This document shows positions 7,583-14,391 of a DNA stretch of 48,512 nt, piece by piece. Numbering within the stretch: position 1 is the first letter of the stretch; each line of letters opens with the position of its first letter. The position numbers and the translations under genes were made by a program. The notes beneath the pieces are model-generated. The model saw only the letters and a program-made list of their open reading frames with translations, was not told the origin of the DNA and did not search any database. This stretch comes from Candidatus Faecalibacterium gallistercoris. Lineage in GTDB: Bacteria; Bacillota; Clostridia; Oscillospirales; Ruminococcaceae. The stretch lies in contig DXBJ01000033.1 of the NCBI GenBank assembly GCA_019116585.1, positions 1-48,512 of the forward strand, written 5' to 3'.

Positions 7583-8209
7583 TTACAGGGGGCACAGCCC
7601 CAGGGCCACCTGGCCGGCGGCGGTCTCGGCGGCCACCGCCGCCCAGCCCCGCCCCAGCAGGGCCGCCAGCCGGGGCCGGTCAGCCAGCGGGACCCAGACC
7701 AGCTCCGCCGGGCGCAGCCCCGGCGCCCGGGCAAACAGCCAGCAGGGGGCCAGCCCGCTGAGGGGCCGGGCCGCCCGCAGCACCAGCCCCGCTTCTAAGT
7801 ACATGGGCAGCAGTTCTTCCGCTTCGGGGGTGGCCTCCAGGGCCGCCCACACCGGGCCCGCCCCCGCGTGGCGGCAGGCCTGGGGCAAGGCCGCCGCCAG
7901 CAGCTGGGGCAAAAGCTCCCTGTCCCCCACCGGCGGGCCCAGCAGGCTGCCCCGGCCCAGCCCCTGCCGGCCCAGAAACCGCCGCAGAGCCCCCGCCGCC
8001 TCCACGTTGGCGGTGAGGGGCAGCTCGATCATGGCGGCCAGCGGCTCGGCCCGGGGGCCGCATACCCCCGGCGCCTGCCCCACCGCCAGCATCCGCAGCA
8101 CCTCGCTGCGGGGGCGGTAAAAGCCGGAAGCCTCCCGCCGGGCCAGCAGGCAGAATTCCTCGGCCGAGAGGCGGCGCGGCCGGACCGCCGGTTCACACAG
8201 TTGCAGCAT
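7583..8209 (-). CDS. Hypothetical protein, possibly GNAT-fold
   Basis: 208 residues of very high GC and Ala/Leu/Arg content. The order of elements recalls a GNAT acetyltransferase: a central beta stretch (AAMIELPLTANVEAAGALRR), a helix after GDRELLPQLLAAAL, then VWAALEATPEAEELLPMYLE and AGLVLRAARPLSGLAPCWLF. The MYLEAGL piece resembles the GNAT y-x-x-x-G-F turn near the C-terminus. The acetyl-CoA P-loop (Q/RxxGxG/A) is not clear, so the assignment is weak. It lies just upstream of the dehydrogenase in the same direction. A perfect 7-bp hairpin (GCAGGCG/CGCCTGC) lies at 8232-8248, between its start and the preceding gene. Confidence 0.6.
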   Translation of the reverse strand: MLQLCEPAVRPRRLSAEEFCLLARREASGFYRPRSEVLRMLAVGQAPGVCGPRAEPLAAMIELPLTANVEAAGALRRFLGRQGLGRGSLLGPPVGDRELLPQLLAAALPQACRHAGAGPVWAALEATPEAEELLPMYLEAGLVLRAARPLSGLAPCWLFARAPGLRPAELVWVPLADRPRLAALLGRGWAAVAAETAAGQVALGLCPL

Positions 8210-8285
8210 CGTTTGTTCCGATCCCCTTCCTGCAGGCGTGCCGCCTGCACGGCCTATTGTACCAGAGGGGGGCCGGCGCTTTGTG

Positions 8286-9017
8286 TCAAAGGGCGTCGTC
8301 GAGGCAAACTTCTTCGCTCAGCACCTGGCCGATGGGTTTGGCGATACACAGGTCGGCCGAGCGGTCGGCGGCGGTGGGCTGCATATTGATGACCACCAGA
8401 TGCCGCCCCCGGAAATAGTGGATCAGCCCCGCCGCCGGGTAGACCACCAGGCTGGTGCCCCCGATGATGAGGGTGTCGGCCTTGCGGATGGCGGCGATGG
8501 CCCCGGCCATGGTGGCCTCGTCCAGGCACTCCTCGTACAGGACCACGTCAGGCTTGACGATGCCCCCGCAGACGGTGCACCGGGGCACGCCGGTGCTTTC
8601 GGCCACATAGTCCACGCCGTAGAACTTGCCGCAGTCCACGCAGTAGTTGCGCAGGGTGCTGCCGTGCAGCTCGTACACCGTTTGGGACCCTGCCGCCTGG
8701 TGCAGCCCGTCGATGTTCTGGGTGACCACCGCTTTCAGCTTGCCTTCCCGCTCCAGCTTTGCCAGCCGCAGATGGGCCGCGTTGGGCTTTGCCCCCCGGA
8801 CGATCATCTTGTCCCGGTAAAAACGGTAGAACTCCTGGGGGTTCTGCTCCCAGAAGGTATGGCTGAGGATGGTCTCGGGCGGGTAATCGTACCTTTGATG
8901 GTACAGCCCGTCCACGCTGCGGAAATCGGGGATGCCCGACTCGGTGCTGACCCCCGCCCCGCCGAAAAAGACGATGTTTTTGCTCTCTGCGATGATGGCT
9001 TCCAGTGCCTTGACCAT
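8286..9017 (-). CDS. cobB: NAD-dependent protein deacylase, Sir2 family
   Basis: 243 residues, typical for bacterial sirtuins. The NAD-binding motif is GGAGVSTESGIPDFRS (about 19-34). TQNIDGLH and the catalytic His in YELHGSTLRNY follow. A four-Cys zinc site is seen as CVDC and CTVC around residues 128-152, and GTSLVVYPAAGLI is the C-terminal NAD loop. It removes acyl groups from protein lysines, making nicotinamide and O-acyl-ADP-ribose. A GAAAGGGG RBS precedes ATG 9017. It appears monocistronic, with a MerR terminator upstream. It lacks the fused effector domains of antiphage SIR2 proteins, so a metabolic or housekeeping role is likely. Confidence 0.95.
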   Translation of the reverse strand: MVKALEAIIAESKNIVFFGGAGVSTESGIPDFRSVDGLYHQRYDYPPETILSHTFWEQNPQEFYRFYRDKMIVRGAKPNAAHLRLAKLEREGKLKAVVTQNIDGLHQAAGSQTVYELHGSTLRNYCVDCGKFYGVDYVAESTGVPRCTVCGGIVKPDVVLYEECLDEATMAGAIAAIRKADTLIIGGTSLVVYPAAGLIHYFRGRHLVVINMQPTAADRSADLCIAKPIGQVLSEEVCLDDAL

Positions 9018-9058
9018 AAGACCGCCCCTTTCTCAAACAGGTGAAGTTGGTTGTGTTT

Positions 9059-9064
9059 AGTATA
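9059..9064 (-). promoter_or_regulatory. Putative -10 of the sirtuin gene
   Basis: Minus-strand TATACT preceded by TGG, an extended -10 type, 42 bases before the sirtuin ATG. No good -35 is seen, which fits an extended -10 promoter. Confidence 0.45.
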
Positions 9065-9097
9065 CCATATTTCCCGCAGAAAGGAAGCGGCCGGCGC

Positions 9098-9129
9098 AAA
9101 AAGCGGGAAGGCCGCACAGCCCTCCCGCT
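9098..9129 (-). terminator. Intrinsic terminator of the MerR-family gene
   Basis: On the minus strand AGCGGGA...TCCCGCT with extra GGC/GCC pairs gives a stem of about 10-11 bp and a run of five T at 9098-9102. It lies 25 bases after the MerR gene stop. Confidence 0.85.
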
Positions 9130-9153
9130 CTTTGCAGTTTTGGTCAATTCTGG

Positions 9154-9879
9154 TCAGTTTTTGGCGCAGTAGGCTTCGATGGCCTGCCGGACAAACGCCG
9201 CCGTTCCTTCGCCGCCCGCCTGGTCGATGTTCCGGCGGAACCGCTCGTCCTCCGTGTACATCTGCCCCAGGCCGCACAAAATCTCGCGGGTGCAGGCGTA
9301 ATAGTGCTCCGTGAGGAACGCCTGAAGGCCGGCCACTTTTTCCTGCACCGCCGGCGCATCGGGCGGCAGCTGCCGCAGGGCGCCGAACCCGGCCAGCAGT
9401 TCCATCAGCTCCCGGCCGCTCTTGGCAAAGTCGGCGCCTGCCGCCTCCTTTTGGGCAAACTCCCGGTAGGCTTCGCCGCCGCCCCAGCGGGCCCGGGCCT
9501 CCGCCTTGTACTGCTCCATCTCCTGTGTGTCAAAGGCTTTGAAATCCATGCTGAACGCTCCTTTTTTCTGTAGTGCACGGGCAAAGTCGATCAGGTCCCC
9601 GATGTGCTGGCGCTGCAGCTCCAGCAGGCGGATCTGCTGTTCCAGCGCCGCCGCGGGGTCAAAGTCCGGGCTGTCCAGGATCGCCTTGATCTCCTTGAGG
9701 GAAAACCGCAGCTCCCGAAACAGCAGGATGTTCTGCAGGCGGCCCAGGGCTGCATCGTCATACAACCGGTAGCCCGCATCGGTCACTTTGGCCGGCTTCA
9801 AAAGGCCGATGGCGTCGTAGTGGTGGAGCGTGCGCACGCTCACCCCGGCGATCCTGCTCACTTCTTTTACGGTCCGCAT
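9154..9879 (-). CDS. MerR-family regulator with TipAS-type drug-binding domain (TipAL/Mta-like)
   Basis: 241 residues from ATG 9879, chosen because GGAGG is 7 bases upstream; the ATG two codons earlier is too close to it. The N-terminal winged helix reads MRTVKEVSRIAGVSVRTLHH followed by YDAIGLLKPAKVTDAGYRLY. A dimerisation coiled coil covers about 75-115. The C-terminal half (from MDFKAFDTQEMEQYKAEARA, with W near 136) is the TipAS fold, which in TipAL and SkgA binds thiopeptides or other bulky hydrophobic compounds. Such regulators twist a 19-bp-spacer promoter to activate it, and exactly that promoter lies in front of this gene. No drug-efflux gene is adjacent, so it may mainly control itself or act in trans. 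Confidence 0.92.
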   Translation of the reverse strand: MRTVKEVSRIAGVSVRTLHHYDAIGLLKPAKVTDAGYRLYDDAALGRLQNILLFRELRFSLKEIKAILDSPDFDPAAALEQQIRLLELQRQHIGDLIDFARALQKKGAFSMDFKAFDTQEMEQYKAEARARWGGGEAYREFAQKEAAGADFAKSGRELMELLAGFGALRQLPPDAPAVQEKVAGLQAFLTEHYYACTREILCGLGQMYTEDERFRRNIDQAGGEGTAAFVRQAIEAYCAKN

Positions 9880-9902
9880 CGTCATCCCTCCCGTGTGATG
9901 CC

Positions 9903-9933
9903 AGTATACACCATCACGCAGCGTCAGGGTCAA
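9903..9933 (-). promoter_or_regulatory. MerR-type promoter and operator with 19-bp spacer
   Basis: On the minus strand TTGACC (9928-9933), a spacer of exactly 19 bases and TATACT (9903-9908). Within the spacer ACCCTGACG and CGTGATGGT form an inverted repeat (7 of 9 pairs) with a CTG centre, overlapping the -35. The overlong spacer plus operator is the hallmark of MerR-family activation by DNA unwinding. It drives the MerR gene itself. Confidence 0.88.
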
Positions 9934-9961
9934 GAGGATTCCAAAAACTTTTTTCGGACGC

Positions 9962-9986
9962 AAAAAGCGCGCCGCGAAGGCGCGCT
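9962..9986 (-). terminator. Intrinsic terminator after nnrD
   Basis: Minus-strand AGCGCGCC, TTCGC loop, GGCGCGCT, then TTTTT (9962-9966). It lies 13 bases after the nnrD stop and just upstream of the MerR promoter. Confidence 0.9.
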
Positions 9987-9999
9987 CCCAGGTCGCTGC

Positions 10000-10881
10000 T
10001 TACCGGTAATTCTCCGCAAAGATGGCCCCGAGGTCGGCCAGGATGTCGTGGGGCAGCATCCCGTACTGGCCCAGGCGCAGGGCGGTGCGGTCGGCGGCCG
10101 CGCCGTGGAGCCAGACCGCGCAGGCGGCGGCCTCGGGCGCGGGCAGGCCGCAGGCGGCCAGGCCGGCGATCATGCCCGCCAGCACGTCCCCGCTGCCGCC
10201 CCGGGCCAGGCCGGCGTTGCCGGTGGTGTTCAGCCACAGGCGGCCGTCGGGGGCGGCCACGATGGTGCGGTGCCCTTTCAGCACCAGGGTGCAGCCCCAC
10301 GCGCCGGCATAGCGGGCGGCCACGCCGGGCCGGTCGGCGGCGATCTCCGCCGGGGCCAGGCCGGTCAGCCGGGCCATCTCACCCGGGTGGGGGGTCAAAA
10401 TCAGGCTGCCTGCCGGGCGGGGCAGGGCCTCGCCGGCGGCCAGCAGGGCCGAGACGGCGTTCAGAGCGTCGGCGTCCAGCACCACGGTCCCCGCCGCCCC
10501 TCCGGCCAGCGTGCGGACCAGCGCCCGGGTGTCGGGGGTGTTGCCCATCCCCGGCCCCATCAGCAGGACGTCCGCCCCGGCCCGGGCGGCCAGCAGCTCT
10601 TCCGCCGCGCCGGCGCTGACCCCGCCGTCCGCCCCTTCCGGGCAGGGCAGCAGGCAGCATTCGGGCAGGCGGGCAGCCACGGCCGTGATCACCGGCTCGA
10701 CGGAAGCCAGGGTGACGATCCCCGCGCCGGCGCGCAGGGCCCCTTCGGCGGCGAGCCCCGCCGCCCCCCGGTAGCGCCGGCTGCCCGCCACCGCCAGCAG
10801 CCGGCCATAGCTGCCCTTGTGGCTCTCCTGGGCCCGGGGCCGGATGCAGGTAAAGACAAATCCTTCGCTGAGCTGTTCCAT
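10000..10881 (-). CDS. nnrD: ADP-dependent NAD(P)H-hydrate dehydratase
   Basis: 293 residues from ATG 10881, with AAGGAGG 9 bases upstream. It is a YjeF C-terminal ribokinase-like protein. Motifs are GSRRYRGAAGLAAEGALRAG, MGPGMGN, VLDADALNA, LTPHPGEMARL, VLKGHRT and NTTGNAGLARGGSGDVLAGM, the last being the anion hole and catalytic Asp. It repairs damaged, hydrated NAD(P)H using ADP or ATP. The N-terminal epimerase domain (NnrE) found fused in many bacteria is absent here. The GTPase-NYN fusion gene ends 48 bases upstream, so the two may be in one transcript. Confidence 0.93.
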   Translation of the reverse strand: MEQLSEGFVFTCIRPRAQESHKGSYGRLLAVAGSRRYRGAAGLAAEGALRAGAGIVTLASVEPVITAVAARLPECCLLPCPEGADGGVSAGAAEELLAARAGADVLLMGPGMGNTPDTRALVRTLAGGAAGTVVLDADALNAVSALLAAGEALPRPAGSLILTPHPGEMARLTGLAPAEIAADRPGVAARYAGAWGCTLVLKGHRTIVAAPDGRLWLNTTGNAGLARGGSGDVLAGMIAGLAACGLPAPEAAACAVWLHGAAADRTALRLGQYGMLPHDILADLGAIFAENYR

Positions 10882-10929
10882 GTCCTGTAGCCTCCTTCGG
10901 CTTTCCAAAACGTCTTTGGGGGCGCAGCC

Positions 10930-13512
10930 TTACGCTTCCCCCTGGATGTACCGGCGGATCTCCCGCTCCACCTCGTCCACTTCCTCCCGGAACTGCCGGG
11001 CCGACAGGCGGTACGCCCCGTGGCCCAGAATGATGATCTGCTCCATCCCGTCCGAGGTAGCCACCCGGACCCGGCGCTCCCGGCCGATCTCGTGGGTGAC
11101 CCGCTCGATGTACATATCGGCGGTCTCGGCCTCCCGGGTGTAGACCACGTGGATGTTGTGGTACTTTTCCACCGTGCCGGGGCTGCCCGGCACCCGGTAG
11201 GCGTCGAACACCAGGATCAGGACGCACTTTTTAAAGCCCTGGTAGTTGCACAGGATGTCCATCAGTTTCTGGCGGGCGGCGGCCAGGCTGTCTTTGGCCA
11301 GGGCGTTGAGGTCCTCCCAGGCAAAGATGATGTTGTAACCGTCCACCAGCAGGTATTCGGGCAGGACGGACCACTGCCCGGCGTCAAAGTCGGGGCGGCT
11401 GCTCTTGACCGGGCGGAACGCCGCCAGCGGGTCCCGCTTGATGGGCCCGTAGGTCTGCTCAAAAATTTTCATCAGCTCGGCGTCGTCCTCCAGGCTGGCC
11501 CGGAAGGCCGCCGCACGGCGGACGGGTGCGCCGTCTGCGGCGTCGGGGCGGGCGGGCTTGGCCTTGCCCCAGCCGCTTTCCACGTGCATATGCTCCCGCA
11601 CCTTGTCCCACGGCACCAGGAACCCCGCCCCGTGGGCACAGAACACCGAGCCGGAAGGGTTGTCCAGATCGGCGTCGGGGTCGTAGCCGGAGGCCGCCAC
11701 GATCTCGGCGGCGTTGCGGCAGGGGCGGTAGCTGTCGGGGGTCAGGGTGATCCGCCCCCGGCCGTGGGTGTAGCCGGCCAGCTGCCGGGGATAGCCCCGC
11801 AGCCCGCTGACCGGGGCCGAGCCCTCCAGGCAGGCGGTGTCCCCCTCCTGCCGGGCGGGGCCGAAGCTGCCCCCCATCTGCTGCAGGTCGTTCATCGCCC
11901 GGCCCAGGCTCTGGGCGGGCAGCTCGATGCGGAAGTGGTACCAGGGCTCCAGCAGGACGCTCTTGGCCATCATCAGGCCCTGGCGCACCGCCCGCAGGGC
12001 GGCCTGCCGGAAGTCCCCGCCCTCGGTGTGCTTGAGGTGGGCCTTGCCGGCGATGAGGGTGATCCGGACGTCGGTGAGGGGCGCCCCGGTCAGGACGCCC
12101 CGGTGCTCCTTTTCTTCCAGGTTGGACAGGACCAGCCGCTGCCAGTTGCGGGCCAGCACTTCCTCCCGGCAGTCGGCGTCGTACTGGATGCCGCTGCCGG
12201 GGGGCAGGGGCTCCAGTTTGAGGTGGACCTCGGCGTAATGGCGCAGGGGCTCGTAGTGGCCCACCCCCTCCACCGGCCCGGCGATGGTCTCTTTGTAGAG
12301 GATGCCGCCCTCCCCAAAGGACACCTCCAGCCCAAACCGGCGGGACAGCAGGCTTTGCAGCACCTCCAGCTGGATCTCCCCCATCAGGCGGATGTGGATC
12401 TGGCCCAGCGCCTCGTCCCAGACCACGTGCAGCTCGGGCACTTCCTCCTCGATGCGGCGCAGCTGGGCCAGGGCGGTGTGGACGTCGGCGCCCGCAGGCA
12501 GCAGCACCTGATAGGTCAGCACCGGCTCCAGCAGGGGGGCGCCGGCGTCCCGCTCGGCCCCCAGGCCCTCGCCGGGCTTTGCCCCGGTCAGGCCGGTGAC
12601 GGCGCAGACCTGGCCGGGCAGGACCTCGCCCGCCAGGGTGTATTTGGCCCCCGAATACAGCCGCAGCTGGTCGGCCTTGCCGGACCAGCCCTCCCCTTCG
12701 GGGCCGCCCGAGAGGGCGTCCTTCACCTTCAGGACGCCGCCGGTCACCCGCAGCCAGGTCAGCCGGGCCCCCTGCTCGTCCTGGGAGACCTTGAACACCC
12801 GCGCGCCGAAGTGCTCCCCGGCGGGGGCGGGCCGGGTCCAGCGGACCAGGCCCTCCAGCAGCCCGTCCACCCCCTCCAGCTTGAGGGCCGAGCCGAACCA
12901 GCAGGGGAACACGTGCCGCCGGGCGATGGCGGTGACGATGTCCCCGCCGGCCAGGGGCTGGCCCGCAAGGTAGGCCTCCATCAGCCGCTCGTCGCACAGG
13001 GCCAGGGCCTCGTCCCGGGCGGCGGCGTCCGCCCCAAAGTCCACAAAGCCCTCCCCCAGCCGGCGGCGCAGCTGGTCCAGGATGGCCTCCCGGCCGGGGC
13101 CGGGCAGGTCCATCTTATTGACAAAGAGAAAGGTGGGCACATGGCTGCGCCGCAGCAGGGCCCACAACGTCTCGGTATGGCTCTGGACCCCGTCGGGCCC
13201 GCTGATGACCAGCACCGCGTAATCCAGCACCTGGACCGTCCGCTCGGCCTCGGCGGAAAAGTCCACGTGGCCGGGGGTGTCCAGCCAGGCGATCTGGGTC
13301 CCCTTCAGCTGGAACAGCGCCTGCTTGGCAAAAATGGTGATGCCCCGGGCCCGCTCCAGGCTGTCGGTGTCCAGAAAGGCGTCCCGGTGGTCCACCCGGC
13401 CCAGCCGGCGGATGGCCCCGGCCCGGTACAGCATCGCCTCGGACAGGGTGGTCTTGCCCGAGTCCACGTGGGCCAGCACCCCCACCACCAGGCGTTTTGT
13501 CACATCTTGCAT
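10930..13512 (-). CDS. TetM/EF-G-like translation GTPase fused to a C-terminal NYN (YacP/Rae1) nuclease domain
   Basis: 860 residues from ATG 13512. Residues 1 to about 640 are a ribosomal-protection-type GTPase. G1 is AHVDSGKTT, G2 RGITI, G3 DTPGHVDF, G4 NKMD and G5 SAL. Domains II-V follow, with EIQLEVLQSLLSRRFGLEV in domain III and a domain IV-like region (HYAEVHLKLEPLPPGSGIQ, then PWYHFRIELPAQSLGRAM). After a linker, residues about 721-860 form a NYN/PIN domain (LLVDGYNIIFAWEDL, LVFDAYR, ETADMYIE, VATSDG). Its four acidic residues, D724, D770, D799 and D821, are intact. In Bacillus, YacP/Rae1 cleaves mRNA in the ribosomal A site. The fusion implies a factor that docks at the A site by GTP hydrolysis and cuts mRNA there. 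Database names often call such proteins tetracycline resistance, which is doubtful here. Confidence 0.92.
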   Translation of the reverse strand: MQDVTKRLVVGVLAHVDSGKTTLSEAMLYRAGAIRRLGRVDHRDAFLDTDSLERARGITIFAKQALFQLKGTQIAWLDTPGHVDFSAEAERTVQVLDYAVLVISGPDGVQSHTETLWALLRRSHVPTFLFVNKMDLPGPGREAILDQLRRRLGEGFVDFGADAAARDEALALCDERLMEAYLAGQPLAGGDIVTAIARRHVFPCWFGSALKLEGVDGLLEGLVRWTRPAPAGEHFGARVFKVSQDEQGARLTWLRVTGGVLKVKDALSGGPEGEGWSGKADQLRLYSGAKYTLAGEVLPGQVCAVTGLTGAKPGEGLGAERDAGAPLLEPVLTYQVLLPAGADVHTALAQLRRIEEEVPELHVVWDEALGQIHIRLMGEIQLEVLQSLLSRRFGLEVSFGEGGILYKETIAGPVEGVGHYEPLRHYAEVHLKLEPLPPGSGIQYDADCREEVLARNWQRLVLSNLEEKEHRGVLTGAPLTDVRITLIAGKAHLKHTEGGDFRQAALRAVRQGLMMAKSVLLEPWYHFRIELPAQSLGRAMNDLQQMGGSFGPARQEGDTACLEGSAPVSGLRGYPRQLAGYTHGRGRITLTPDSYRPCRNAAEIVAASGYDPDADLDNPSGSVFCAHGAGFLVPWDKVREHMHVESGWGKAKPARPDAADGAPVRRAAAFRASLEDDAELMKIFEQTYGPIKRDPLAAFRPVKSSRPDFDAGQWSVLPEYLLVDGYNIIFAWEDLNALAKDSLAAARQKLMDILCNYQGFKKCVLILVFDAYRVPGSPGTVEKYHNIHVVYTREAETADMYIERVTHEIGRERRVRVATSDGMEQIIILGHGAYRLSARQFREEVDEVEREIRRYIQGEA

Positions 13513-13523
13513 GGGCCGCCCCC

Positions 13524-13949
13524 TTACAGGATGCTGGCGGCGATGCCGATGGCGGTCATCGGCACCCCCACGATCAGGCTGGCCAGCATGCTGCACAGGG
13601 CCTTTTCCTGGGGGCTGAGCTCGTCAAAGGAGACGATCTTCTCGTCCGCAAAGTCGGCCATGGAGTGGGTGGCGTGGCGCTTGCGGGCGCCCCGCTGGGC
13701 GGACAGCTCCTTGTCCTTGTCCACAAAGGGGACGCGGATGCCGTCCAGCCGCAGGTAGCCGACCCACGCCCAGCCCAGCAGCGCCGCCCCCACCGCCAGG
13801 CAGGGCGCCTCCCAGATGGTGAACCGCCCGTCGCTGACAAACCGCTGCCACAAAAGGCACAGGCAGGCCGCGATCACCAGCCGGCTGAAACTTTTGTACA
13901 GCACCGCGTGGAACATATCGCTTTTGTAAATGGAACGCAGTTTTTTCAT
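13524..13949 (-). CDS. Small integral membrane protein of unknown function
   Basis: 141 residues. The basic N-terminus is MKKLRSIYKSDMF. Hydrophobic segments lie near 23-36 (LVIAACLCLLW), 49-66 (APCLAVGAALLGWAWVGYL) and 122-141 (SMLASLIVGVPMTAIGIAAS). A charged loop of about 45 residues between the second and third contains KDKELSAQRGARKRHATHSM. An AGAAGGAGA RBS precedes ATG 13949. The GTPase-NYN gene starts 11 bases after the stop, so translation coupling is likely. No family recognised. Confidence 0.8.
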   Translation of the reverse strand: MKKLRSIYKSDMFHAVLYKSFSRLVIAACLCLLWQRFVSDGRFTIWEAPCLAVGAALLGWAWVGYLRLDGIRVPFVDKDKELSAQRGARKRHATHSMADFADEKIVSFDELSPQEKALCSMLASLIVGVPMTAIGIAASIL

Positions 13950-13968
13950 AGCTTCTCCTTCTGTCCGG

Positions 13969-13992
13969 CCCTCTCCCGCGTGCCGGAGAGGG
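13969..13992. repeat. Hairpin in the leader of the small membrane protein gene
   Basis: CCCTCTCC (13969-13976) pairs with GGAGAGGG (13985-13992). It lies between the putative promoter and the RBS on the minus strand. There is no T-run, so it may be a stabilising 5' hairpin rather than a terminator. Confidence 0.5.
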
Positions 13993-13994
13993 TT

Positions 13995-14024
13995 ATTGTA
14001 TCATTGTATCACGTTTCCCGCCAA
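13995..14024 (-). promoter_or_regulatory. Putative promoter of the membrane protein / GTPase-NYN / nnrD operon
   Basis: Minus-strand TTGGCG (14019-14024), an 18-base spacer and TACAAT (13995-14000). A second TACAAT at 14003-14008 is a direct repeat of the -10 (GATACAATGATACAAT), so the start site could be either. From here to 14202 no gene, repeat or other site is seen. Confidence 0.45.
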
Positions 14025-14202
14025 AAAGATAGCCGCCCTTTGCCTGCGTCCACCGGCGGCGCACAGGTGGCCCGGGCGGAAAACCATGCAAGTTTTGCAA
14101 CCATTGCAGGCGAGAAATGAAAGTTGTTCAAGTTTTCACGCTTTTTTCACCTTTTTTCGCCCCTGGGGAGGCAATTCCGGCCGCAAGTTTCCCCCGGTTT
14201 CC

Positions 14203-14231
14203 TTGACATCTGTACTTTATGATGGTAAAAT
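14203..14231 (+). promoter_or_regulatory. Strong sigma-A promoter of the peptide ABC importer operon
   Basis: TTGACA (14203-14208), a 17-base spacer and TAAAAT (14226-14231). The -35 is perfect. Transcription would start near 14238, leaving a leader of about 150 bases before oppA. Confidence 0.88.
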
Positions 14232-14250
14232 ACACGTGTGTTAAGGATTC

Positions 14251-14357
14251 TGCGGCGGGGCCAAATACAGACGCTGAGGTCTGTGTTGGGCCTTTTTGTA
14301 TTCATAGGCAAGACACCGCCGCAGGAATGGGAACAGGCAAAATCTGCAACTCTTGCC
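14251..14357 (+). promoter_or_regulatory. Structured 5' leader with nested terminator-like hairpin (attenuator candidate)
   Basis: Inner hairpin: GGCCAAATACAGAC (14259-14272) pairs with GTCTGTGTTGGGCC (14279-14292), followed by TTTTT at 14293-14297, which is an intrinsic terminator shape. An outer 8-bp stem, TGCGGCGG (14251-14258) with CCGCCGCA (14316-14323), encloses it without a gap. A third stem, GGCAA (14336-14340) with TTGCC (14353-14357), precedes the RBS. The terminator would act about 55 bases after the start site, before any coding sequence. Opening of the outer stem, or binding of a ligand or protein, could control read-through. It matches no riboswitch class that I recognise. Confidence 0.65.
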
Positions 14358-14391
14358 GTGACACGAAGAATAACAGGGAGGATACAATCAC

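Noticed and set aside
8286..9017. Sirtuin as an antiphage defence gene
   Set aside because: It is a single-domain, zinc-binding deacylase of normal length with no fused sensor and no defence neighbours.
10930..13512. Annotation as a tetracycline-resistance (TetM/TetO) gene
   Set aside because: The GTPase is only TetM-like, carries a nuclease domain that resistance proteins lack, and sits in a housekeeping context with nnrD and no mobile-element marks. Resistance is not supported by the sequence.
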